Source: Clostridia bacterium
GTDB taxonomy: Bacteria; Bacillota; Clostridia; Oscillospirales; CAG-272
Assembly: GCA_017938205.1 (NCBI GenBank)
Contig: JAGBCA010000060.1
Location: 1-32,164 of the forward strand
Direction: 5' to 3'
DNA length: 32,164 nucleotides
The notes under the pieces were generated by a model. It had not been told where the DNA came from, ran no database searches, and saw only the letters and a program-made list of their open reading frames with translations. Of the stretch, positions 7,812 to 15,419 are shown one piece after another. Within the stretch, counting starts at the first letter, position 1; each line of letters opens with the position of its first letter. The translations under genes and the position numbers were made by a program.

Positions 7812-8788
7812 ATACGGATAAAATGCAAAGAATTATTGACAAAATAGAGGAATACGAGCGAATTATCATCTTCCGCCACTTCCGCCCGGACGGCGATGCC
7901 ATCGGATCAACAAAGGGACTTCAGAGGATACTGCAGCTCTCCTATCCCGAGAAGGATATCCGACTGATCAATGCAGACAGCTCGGATTATCTCGCATTTC
8001 TCGGCGGCGAGGATGCCCCCGTGGAGGACGAGTTTTACAAATCGGCGCTTGCCATCGTGGTAGACACGGGAACGACCGACCGCATCTCCAACAAGAAGTT
8101 TGCCCTCTGCCGTGAGATCGCCAAGATCGACCACCACATTGACGATAAGCCCTACGGCAACGCAGCGTGGATCGAGGAGGAGCGCTCCTCCTCCTGCGAA
8201 ATGATCGCACATTTTTATAACACCTTCCGCGATCGGCTGAAGATCGACAGCGAGGCCGCCACCTACCTCTACACGGGCATGGTGACCGATTCGGGGCGTT
8301 TCCGCTACAGAGACGTTTCGGGCGAAACGATGCGCTTGGCGGGCATGCTGCTGGACGTTGGCGTTGATACCGAACATCTTTACGCAAACCTCTACATGAA
8401 GGAGATACATAACTTCCGATTCCAGGCCGCGGTCTATAAAAAAATGAAGATCACGGAAAATGGCGTTGCTTATCTTCACGTAACCAAGCGGATGAAGAAA
8501 AAATTCGGCCTCACGAATGAGGATGCAAGCGCCTCGGTCTCGTATCTTGATTCCATCAAGGGCTCTCTCATCTGGCTTGCCTTTATTGACGGTGACGACG
8601 GAAAGATCCGCGTGCGCCTGCGCTCGCGCTTCGTGCAGGTGCACGATCTTGCCACCAAGTATCACGGCGGTGGCCACGCCTGCGCCAGCGGTGCAACCGT
8701 TTATTCCAAGGCGGAGCTGAAGGCCTTGGTTGCCGATGCCGATGCACTCCTCAAGGAATATAAGGAAAACAATACGGGGTGGATATGA
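7808..8788 (+). CDS. DHH/DHHA1 phosphoesterase, NrnA family (copy 2)
   Basis: The protein is 326 residues with FRPD28GD30AIGS, VVD86TG, KID108HH110 and a DHHA1 glycine motif HGGGHACASG, so both the DHH and the DHHA1 nucleotide-binding parts are present. It is clearly paralogous to the gene before it (shared stretch TGMVTDSGRFRY) but diverged elsewhere. The two may divide the family's activities, for example nanoRNA cleavage versus pAp dephosphorylation; sequence alone does not say which does what. The ATG overlaps the preceding stop by four bases with GTGAGG upstream, and its own stop overlaps the surE start in the same way. Confidence 0.88.
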   Translation: MNTDKMQRIIDKIEEYERIIIFRHFRPDGDAIGSTKGLQRILQLSYPEKDIRLINADSSDYLAFLGGEDAPVEDEFYKSALAIVVDTGTTDRISNKKFALCREIAKIDHHIDDKPYGNAAWIEEERSSSCEMIAHFYNTFRDRLKIDSEAATYLYTGMVTDSGRFRYRDVSGETMRLAGMLLDVGVDTEHLYANLYMKEIHNFRFQAAVYKKMKITENGVAYLHVTKRMKKKFGLTNEDASASVSYLDSIKGSLIWLAFIDGDDGKIRVRLRSRFVQVHDLATKYHGGGHACASGATVYSKAELKALVADADALLKEYKENNTGWI

Positions 8789-9528
8789 AGGTACTGATCA
8801 CAAACGACGATGGCATTCTTGCCCCCGCTCTCCCCGCACTTATCTCGTTCGTGCAGAGCTTTGCCTCTGAGGTCGTCGCAGTTGCGCCCAAGGTGGAGCA
8901 GAGCGGCATGAGCCACGCCATAGATTTCACGCGCCCGATCGAGATCAAGCGCGTGGACGTTGCCCCCGGCGCAAGATGCTACTCCATGGACTCCACGCCC
9001 GCAGATTGCGTGCGCTTTGCGGTGCTGGGGCTGAAGGAGCACTTCGATCTCGTGATCTCCGGCATCAACCGAGGCTATAACCTCGGAAAGGATCTCGTTT
9101 ATTCGGGCACGGCGGGCGCGGTCTTTGAGGCCGCAAGGCTCGGCATCCCCGGCATTGCGATCTCCACAGGCTTTCACGATAGCGCCTTCGCGCTTGCTTC
9201 CCTGCCCTCGCTTCTTGCGTACTTTAAGGAAAACGGGCTGCTTGAAAAGCATCCCCTTTATAATATCAATATGCCTGAGGCCGCACCCAAGGGCGTGCGC
9301 ATCACGCGCCAGGGCGGTATCTATTATACGGACGAATTTAAGCAAACCGCCCCCGAGATCTACGAGCAGGTGGGCGAGCCCGCAAAGCAAACGGATCTTG
9401 ATCCCGAAGCGGATATCATAGCACTTTCCGAGGGCTACATATCCATCACACCCCTTTCTGCCACTCGCACGGACTTTGCCGCTTTAGAAAGAATAAAAAT
9501 CAAGAAATCATTTCAAAGCAAGCTTTAA
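8785..9528 (+). CDS. surE: 5'/3'-nucleotidase SurE
   Basis: This 247-residue cytoplasmic metal-dependent phosphatase removes 5'- or 3'-phosphates from nucleoside monophosphates and can trim short polyphosphate. It has the SurE opening MKVLITNDDG with metal ligands D8 and D9, S40 in VEQSGMSHA, SGIN95RGYN and YSGTAGAVFEAA, all hallmarks of the family. Length is typical. I place the start at the ATG at 8785 rather than the GTG six bases upstream, because the family usually begins directly at this strand and the ATG overlaps the previous stop (ATGA). Position after two NrnA-type enzymes makes a coherent chain from oligonucleotide to mononucleotide to nucleoside. Confidence 0.93.
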   Translation: MKVLITNDDGILAPALPALISFVQSFASEVVAVAPKVEQSGMSHAIDFTRPIEIKRVDVAPGARCYSMDSTPADCVRFAVLGLKEHFDLVISGINRGYNLGKDLVYSGTAGAVFEAARLGIPGIAISTGFHDSAFALASLPSLLAYFKENGLLEKHPLYNINMPEAAPKGVRITRQGGIYYTDEFKQTAPEIYEQVGEPAKQTDLDPEADIIALSEGYISITPLSATRTDFAALERIKIKKSFQSKL

Positions 9529-9552
9529 GGGGTTGTATACCATTTTAAGCAA

Positions 9553-9608
9553 AAGCCTCCGTCTTTGTTCCATGATGGAATAAACAAAGACGGAGGCTTG
9601 TTTTTTTT
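9553..9608 (+). terminator. Strong terminator after surE
   Basis: A 17-bp perfect stem pairs 9553-9569 (AAGCCTCCGTCTTTGTT) with 9583-9599, and the loop carries a small nested TTCCAT/ATGGAA element. G and eight T follow at 9601-9608. On the minus strand the stem is followed by TTTTGCTTAAAA, so it may also end the convergent lipoprotein gene at 9639. Confidence 0.9.
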
Positions 9609-9638
9609 ATGTTTTTTGGTAGTTTTCAAAAAGGCCGC

Positions 9639-10901
9639 TCACGCGGCAAGGAGCTTCTTTCCGTATTCCTCGGGAAGCAGGAAGACCGCAGAGGCCACGG
9701 CATCGCCAAGCGATTCGAGCGTGCCGAAATGCACCTCAATATACGGCGTGGGCTTATAATCGTACTTGCTTGAGATCGTGCCGCCGCCTGTAATATTGCC
9801 GAACATCTCGCCCCAGCCACCGAAGTAATTCAGATATTCCTGAAAATCGTTGTAGTGGTTATAGGTATAAAAAACGTGGTGCTCACCGCGCTCATACACG
9901 CCGTTGCCGTTCAGATCGTATTTTCCGTACACGATGCGAGCCGCGCCGCGCGTGATATTCATGCCATTGTTATACAGAGCGCAAGGAAAGCTCGGATCGC
10001 AGTCCGTTCCCGTTGTTCCTATATCCAGCTCCATATAGCGGAGACTTCCGCCACAGCCCATAATATTGGGCAGCACGGGCTGATACGGATAACGGCTTGT
10101 ATTTCCCGTAAAGCTTGTATGATTGACGCGCAGATACTCGCCCCATTCACTGTTTCTCGGCTGATCATCCTTGTCTGCGGAATAATTGGCAGGCACGTCG
10201 CCAAAGGCAAACACGTACGCCGCAACCTCCTCCAAGGTGATATATGCACCGCCGTAATACACAGTGAACACCGCCGTGCCATGCGAATCCACGACCGTAT
10301 AGGCATTGCCGCTCTCGGAATAATAGGTGCTTGTGTTGCGCAGATATTTTCCGCCCACCATGGGACGGTTGCTTGCGATCGTTGGGGCTTGATCGGGCGT
10401 TTCGAGCATACCGGACATCAGATTGTGTCGGCTGCGGTGATACGCATCCCAATAGCTTTTTGCAGGGGTATAATCGGCATAAAACGCCTCTACACTCACG
10501 TCCTTATACGGATCGTAGAGCGGGCCTGCCGCAATGCCGCCATCACCCGTGGCGGGCGGCGCAGACGACTTTTCCACCACGCGCACCTGCACGCTGTCCG
10601 AGAAGCCGGAGATCTCTGCCCGCACCTCGGAGAGGCCTACGCGCAGACCGAGAATACAACCCGTATCCGTCACCATGACCGCATCGTTGGTGGCACTCCA
10701 GGTGATATACGCGGCATCCTCCGCACTTAAATTGGTCGTCAGCCGATGCTCACCCTCCACCTCCACCTCAATGCTTTCCGCACCAAGGATGGAAAAGCTC
10801 TCGATCTTCGGCCCACCCGATCCCCCGCCGGGAATCGAGCAAGAAACAAGCAAGACCATAACAAGCAGAAGGCTGATTATGGATAATATTTTGTTCCGCA
10901 C
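9639..10901 (-). CDS. Lipoprotein with Big2-like and barnase-like ribonuclease domains
   Basis: The protein is 420 residues. A signal peptide ends in LLVSC (Cys21), followed by a Gly/Pro linker. Residues 32-110 resemble a bacterial Ig-like Big2 domain (ITWSATNDAVMVTDTG, GLSEVRAEI). Residues 220-360 match the barnase/guanyl-ribonuclease pattern: EVAAYVFAFGDVPANY at 225-240, then E291 in YMELDI, R322 in GAARIVYG and H349 in YTYNHYNDF, the same order as barnase E73, R87 and H102. Two insertions distinguish it, one around 243-285 and one (NGNGVYERGE) between R and H. I infer a surface-anchored RNase. Start is GTG, preceded by GAGGAAAAG; an ATG 14 bases upstream is out of frame. It has its own promoter and no linked barstar-type inhibitor, which an exported enzyme with a tight export route may not need. 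Confidence 0.72.
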   Translation of the reverse strand: MRNKILSIISLLLVMVLLVSCSIPGGGSGGPKIESFSILGAESIEVEVEGEHRLTTNLSAEDAAYITWSATNDAVMVTDTGCILGLRVGLSEVRAEISGFSDSVQVRVVEKSSAPPATGDGGIAAGPLYDPYKDVSVEAFYADYTPAKSYWDAYHRSRHNLMSGMLETPDQAPTIASNRPMVGGKYLRNTSTYYSESGNAYTVVDSHGTAVFTVYYGGAYITLEEVAAYVFAFGDVPANYSADKDDQPRNSEWGEYLRVNHTSFTGNTSRYPYQPVLPNIMGCGGSLRYMELDIGTTGTDCDPSFPCALYNNGMNITRGAARIVYGKYDLNGNGVYERGEHHVFYTYNHYNDFQEYLNYFGGWGEMFGNITGGGTISSKYDYKPTPYIEVHFGTLESLGDAVASAVFLLPEEYGKKLLAA

Positions 10902-10933
10902 TTTCTTTTCCTCATGTATCGTCGATATATATA

Positions 10934-10962
10934 ATTATATATCTTTTTGCTCTGTTTGTCAA
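10934..10962 (-). promoter_or_regulatory. Consensus sigma-A promoter of the barnase-like lipoprotein gene
   Basis: The minus strand reads TTGACA (10962-10957), a 17-base spacer and TATAAT (10939-10934). The -10 region sits in an alternating AT stretch. The spacing to the GTG start leaves a leader of about 25 bases. Confidence 0.8.
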
Positions 10963-10986
10963 TGGATGCAAGGCAGAAGAAGGAGC

Positions 10987-11019
10987 AAAAAGAACCACGC
11001 CCGAGGGCGTGGTTCTTTT
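10987..11019 (-). terminator. Bidirectional terminator after the multi-OB surface protein gene
   Basis: AAAAGAACCACGCCC (10988-11002) pairs with GGGCGTGGTTCTTTT (11005-11019). On the minus strand the stem closes on a CTCG tetraloop and ends in five T. It separates the long minus-strand operon from the independently promoted lipoprotein gene downstream. Confidence 0.85.
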
Positions 11020-11045
11020 GTTTGGGTATTGTTCAGCCAAAGATA

Positions 11046-14000
11046 TTATTCTGCAGCAGGAGCCGTGTACGTAATTTCAATGCTGCTGATGTAAATCTGA
11101 GTGGTAGAACCCGTAATTACGTTCTGAAGCTTAAAGGAATCAGAGTTGATATCCACTTCCCAAGTGGTGGAAGAACCGTCAAACGTAGTGGAGGTTTCGC
11201 CCACGGTAAGCTGACAATTCTTGTTGTTAGAAGAGTTCGTAAAGGTAACCTTAATGGACTTAATGGTATAGCCCTCAGCAATGGTAACGGTGAAGTAGGA
11301 GCCAACACCGGTGTCTCTTTTACCGTAAAGTCTGATTTGACCAGCCTGATTAAGACCACAGTTATTATTGGTGTCACCCTTATCGCCAATCACGCTAAAG
11401 ATTGTGGCATCCAAGCCAACGGTGGCAGCATCGTTGTTTCCGGTCATATTGGTGGTTTCAGCAGTGGTATATGCCATCGTTACGGTATTGGTATCAACCA
11501 CTGCCGCGCCTTCTACATATCCGCAAACGGAGCAAACGCCCTGAACCATATCGTGATCTGCATAATCGCCGATCTTGGTTCCGCAAACTACGCACTCAGC
11601 CTTCTTCTCACAGGTCGCCTCAGTGTACTGCGAGCAAACGTGTACTTCGTGCTCGATAAGAGATGCAGCCACGAACTGTGCAGAACCGTTGTGAGAGGAA
11701 AGAACACCATAAATCTTAATGGTATCGTATGCAACGGGCTTAACCTCCATATCCTTGTACTGGGTACCGCCGTTGCCCTTCTCACCAAGGTAAAGTCCAT
11801 AAACGGTGATGGTGTCCGTACCGTCGGTGATATACATATTACCATATGTGGTATTGTATACGCTGGTAATCATACCGGTTACGTAATACTTCTCCGTGGT
11901 AGTAGTCAGCACGCCGATCTTAAGCGCATCTGCGATAGAGATCGTAGCACCGTCCTCGGGAAGAACCAAACCGGTGCAGCCGCCACGGTCACACTTGAAG
12001 TCACCGTTCTCGTCCAGGTGGCCAAGAGCATCAACCTCATCGTCGGTGTAAGAATCGGTGCAATTGCAGGTGTAGGTGGTGTAGCCCTTCGCGGTACAGG
12101 TGGGATCCGTTACTACAGGGGTATAGGTATGCTGATGGTTAGAAACACCGCAGCCGGGGCGATCACAAATGCCGTCAACGAAGTTGTGTTCAAGAGCCGC
12201 GGTCTCGCTATCCGTGTAGGAATCTGCGCACCACTTGCAGGTATGCGTGGTGTAGCCCGCTACGCCGCACTTGGGAGCGGTAACCTCGTCGATGTAGTTA
12301 TGCTGGAGCCAGCCGCTCTTCATCTGCGTGGAGTAGTAATGACCGATCTTACCGTAAAGGGTGATCGTATCGCCAACGGCAGGCTTGGTTCCTGCAAGGT
12401 TCTCAAAGCGGATGTCACCGGTCTTATCGTAGATACCGTAAACGTAGAGATCGTTGGTTCCGTCGGTAAGATAAATATTACCGTACTTCAATGCGTTCGT
12501 ATCATCCTTGAAGCTCTTGATCGTACCGGTTACGTAATACTTATTGTCGGTATAATCGTCATTTTCCGTGAAGAGTGCGCCAAGCGCAAGTGCCTGCTCG
12601 ATCGTAAGAACGGAATCTGCAGCAGGAATAAACTTCTCGGTGCAGCCATCAAAGTCGCACTTGTAGTCGCCGTTCTCGTCCTTGTGGTTCACGATCTCGG
12701 TCTCTGCGCCGATGTAGGTATGGCCGCAGGAGCAGGAGAAGGTGGTGTAGCCCTTTGCAGAGCAGGTGGGAGCGGTCACAACCTCGGCGTAGCTATGCTG
12801 GTGGTTGGGATCGATCGGCTCACCGCAACGGTCACACTCGTTGTCCACGGTCTCGTTGAGGTGACCAAGAGAATTGGTCTCTGCGCCGGTGTAGGTATGG
12901 CCACAGGAGCAGGTGAAGGTGGTGTAACCGCCCGTAAGGCATCCGGGCTCGGTTACAGTTTCGGTGTAGCTATGCTGGTGGTTGGGATCGATCGGCTCAC
13001 CGCAAACGTCGCACTCGTTGTCCGCGATGTCGTCCTTATGGCCGAGAGCATCCTGATAATCATCCTTATAGGAATCGTTGCAGGAGCAGGTATAAAGGGT
13101 GTAGCCCTGCTCGGTGCAGGTGGGAGCTACAACGGTCGTCTGATAAGAGTGCTCGTGATCCTCGGCAACCTCAAAGGTGTAGAGGCAAGCAACGTAGTTC
13201 ATGGAAACCTTCGTATCGTTGGAAATAGAGAAGGTGGTGAAATCATTGTAGGTATTGATATAATACTTGGCACTGGTTTCTGCGGAGGTGTAAACCAGAG
13301 TATTATAGGTGGTATCGAAGGTGAAGTACTCTTCGGGAGCCTCGGTAATGAGCTCAAGGCTACCGGACTTGCTCGATGCAGTACGCTCATAAACGCGGAT
13401 GTAGGTCTTGGCTTCGCCATTCATGAAGTACATTCTGAACGCACCGTCCACGCCCTCAACAGCCTCAAGGTATACCAGCGTGGAAGCTGCTGCATCCTCG
13501 GTGCTGGCAAGGCGGTAGGTTACAGATTCGCTCTCGGTTGCGCCTGCGAAATAGAGCTTCTTGTTAAGAGTAAGCTGGTTCAGACGGAAGTAGTAGCCAA
13601 CGCCGGTCTGGGGAGCGGTTACGAGAACGTAGCCGTCAGACTCTTCCTCGACAGCCTCACCGGGAGTCGTATAAAGAGCGATCTTCTCAATACGAACCTG
13701 CGAAAGAAGTGCTGCAGAAACGAAGGAGGTAACATCCTCTTCAAAAGAGATAGTAACTATGTTGTTCTTACGGGTAATGGTTGCGCCCTCAACGGTCATA
13801 CCGTCAAAGCCCGTAATGTAATCGCTGTTGTTATACAGAACGAATACGATACGGCGGAAGGCAGATTCTGCCTCGATGGTGATCGTGGTGTGCTTGAACG
13901 CACGGGTAGCAAGGGTGCTTCCCTCGGTTGCATTGTAAAGAGCGTTCGTCTGCTCGGTGCCTCTGTCGTTGGTGTAGGTGATACCGTTTCCGGAGTGCAC

Positions 14001-15344
14001 GATCTTGTCCTCGGCGTACGACACGCGCGTGGTGGTGCCGGTCAGATCAAGCTCAATACCGCCCTCTTCGGCACCCTCTTCAACGTAATCCTCGCCGTTG
14101 AGCTTCAGAAGCGTACCGTCCTTCATCTGAGGATCGTCATACTTACCGATCACGCCCTTGACGGTAACCGTGTCACCAACTACGGGCTGAGGATCCATTG
14201 CATCGTATCTGGTGTTGTTCGCGGTGTAGAGGCCGTAAATGAGGATCTCCTTCTCGCCGTCGGTGATCAGCATATTGCCGTACTTCGTGCTGGAGATATT
14301 GGTGATCTCACCGGTGATCACGAACTTACCGGTGGAGTAGCTGTCCTTCTTGAACTTGTTACCAAGCTCGATCGCCTCTGCGATCGTGAGAGTGGAGCCG
14401 TCTGCGGGCTCGATGATCTGATCAAACGTGGGGTTGAGGGTGGATGCCTTGTCCGCCTTAACGAACTGAACGGCAAACTGCTCCTGGTTTGCAACTGCCT
14501 CCTCGGTCATAAACGAGCCCTCGGAGAGAGATGCGGTCGGATAAGAAGCGTGCGTTCCGATGCAGAACTCAGCGTTATCGATCATCGTGAACCAAGCGCC
14601 AACGTTCTGCTTGTGGTAGAATACGGCAGCATCGGTGGTGGAGAAGCCGAGATACTTGCTCGTCTTATCCTGGTTGTTTTCATCTTTGTAGGTCTCGATG
14701 TAGGCGTTTACGTAATTCTTTACGCCGTCGATCATGGTAAAGAACTTATAGCCGCCCTCTACCTTCTCAACCTGATAGATCGCGCCGTTTGCTGCGCCTT
14801 CGGCGCCTTCGATGAACTTATTCGCACCGTCTTGCGTTGTGTTCGTGAGGAACAGAAGCTTACGAAGCGAATACTGCACGATGAAGAGCTTGTAATCAAC
14901 GCCCTCCTGCGGCTCGGAAACGATCAGCGTATTGTCGTCGCTGATCACGGGAACCTTGCGGGTGAATTCCTTCGTTACCGTTTCGCCATCTGCATTCTTG
15001 ATGGTGGCGATCAGCTTGTAGGTGAAAGCGGTCTCATTGGTCGTGGGGATATCCACCGTCCAATAGCTTTCCTTGGCGCTCTTAACGATCTTAACCTTTT
15101 CGTTGTCGGTCTTCCAGGTTACCTCGTAGGTAACGCCTTCAACTACGACCTTTGCAACAACGTCAAAGTCATAAAGGTTTTCTGCGCCTTCCTTATCCTT
15201 CATAATGTTATGAAGGAAGTTTGCGGCTCCCGTCAGTGCCTCGTCCGGCTGCTCTTGCTGTTCGCGCCACTCGGAGCCGAAGCAAGCAGTCAGCATGGAA
15301 AGACACATCGCCAGGAGTATGAGGAGAGATAATGCTTTTTTCAT
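11046..15344 (-). CDS. Giant multi-OB-fold surface lipoprotein with Cys/His modules
   Basis: The protein has 1432 residues. The signal peptide ends in MLTAC (Cys21), so it is a membrane-anchored surface lipoprotein. Three similar OB-like modules start near residues 315, 910 and 1131, each with '.LTI.EA..LG', 'YYVTG.I', 'YGN..ITDG' and 'VYGLY'. Two related beta domains lie near 145-305 and 570-735. Six or so Cys modules of the type H.H.Y...V..PTC...GYTT.TC.C...Y, ending in D.NGD.KCD, occupy about 735-900, 1015-1120 and 1241-1281. A beta-sandwich module lies near 430-560 and another at the C-terminus (1281-1432). No catalytic motif is recognised. OB modules of this kind are often attached to secreted nucleases, which fits the nuclease gene 75 bp upstream. 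AAAGGG precedes the ATG. Function beyond binding or scaffolding is unknown. Confidence 0.82.
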   Translation of the reverse strand: MKKALSLLILLAMCLSMLTACFGSEWREQQEQPDEALTGAANFLHNIMKDKEGAENLYDFDVVAKVVVEGVTYEVTWKTDNEKVKIVKSAKESYWTVDIPTTNETAFTYKLIATIKNADGETVTKEFTRKVPVISDDNTLIVSEPQEGVDYKLFIVQYSLRKLLFLTNTTQDGANKFIEGAEGAANGAIYQVEKVEGGYKFFTMIDGVKNYVNAYIETYKDENNQDKTSKYLGFSTTDAAVFYHKQNVGAWFTMIDNAEFCIGTHASYPTASLSEGSFMTEEAVANQEQFAVQFVKADKASTLNPTFDQIIEPADGSTLTIAEAIELGNKFKKDSYSTGKFVITGEITNISSTKYGNMLITDGEKEILIYGLYTANNTRYDAMDPQPVVGDTVTVKGVIGKYDDPQMKDGTLLKLNGEDYVEEGAEEGGIELDLTGTTTRVSYAEDKIVHSGNGITYTNDRGTEQTNALYNATEGSTLATRAFKHTTITIEAESAFRRIVFVLYNNSDYITGFDGMTVEGATITRKNNIVTISFEEDVTSFVSAALLSQVRIEKIALYTTPGEAVEEESDGYVLVTAPQTGVGYYFRLNQLTLNKKLYFAGATESESVTYRLASTEDAAASTLVYLEAVEGVDGAFRMYFMNGEAKTYIRVYERTASSKSGSLELITEAPEEYFTFDTTYNTLVYTSAETSAKYYINTYNDFTTFSISNDTKVSMNYVACLYTFEVAEDHEHSYQTTVVAPTCTEQGYTLYTCSCNDSYKDDYQDALGHKDDIADNECDVCGEPIDPNHQHSYTETVTEPGCLTGGYTTFTCSCGHTYTGAETNSLGHLNETVDNECDRCGEPIDPNHQHSYAEVVTAPTCSAKGYTTFSCSCGHTYIGAETEIVNHKDENGDYKCDFDGCTEKFIPAADSVLTIEQALALGALFTENDDYTDNKYYVTGTIKSFKDDTNALKYGNIYLTDGTNDLYVYGIYDKTGDIRFENLAGTKPAVGDTITLYGKIGHYYSTQMKSGWLQHNYIDEVTAPKCGVAGYTTHTCKWCADSYTDSETAALEHNFVDGICDRPGCGVSNHQHTYTPVVTDPTCTAKGYTTYTCNCTDSYTDDEVDALGHLDENGDFKCDRGGCTGLVLPEDGATISIADALKIGVLTTTTEKYYVTGMITSVYNTTYGNMYITDGTDTITVYGLYLGEKGNGGTQYKDMEVKPVAYDTIKIYGVLSSHNGSAQFVAASLIEHEVHVCSQYTEATCEKKAECVVCGTKIGDYADHDMVQGVCSVCGYVEGAAVVDTNTVTMAYTTAETTNMTGNNDAATVGLDATIFSVIGDKGDTNNNCGLNQAGQIRLYGKRDTGVGSYFTVTIAEGYTIKSIKVTFTNSSNNKNCQLTVGETSTTFDGSSTTWEVDINSDSFKLQNVITGSTTQIYISSIEITYTAPAAE
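12701..13054 (-). repeat. 177-bp in-frame tandem duplication inside the surface protein gene
   Basis: Two 177-bp units (59 codons) lie at 12701-12877 and 12878-13054. They include a 40-base perfectly identical block at 12789-12828 and 12966-13005. Each encodes one Cys/His module with the GEPIDPNHQHSY linker. Because the unit is a multiple of three, loss or gain by recombination would keep the frame. Confidence 0.8.
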
Positions 15345-15419
15345 GATCTTGCCCTTTCTTTTTTTGTTTTATAGTGTTTTTTTAAAAACGCAAATTGAAA
15401 AATGAAGATTTTCGAAAAA

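Noticed and set aside
10947-15332. A 1461-codon open frame on the plus strand
   Set aside because: It mirrors the minus-strand surface protein gene, which has a lipoprotein signal and repeated domains. The plus frame has no ribosome binding site or recognisable domain and arises from codon bias.
15345-15419. Separate promoter or terminator between the SNase and OB protein genes
   Set aside because: Only weak AT-rich hairpins and a badly spaced -35/-10 pair are visible, not enough to call.
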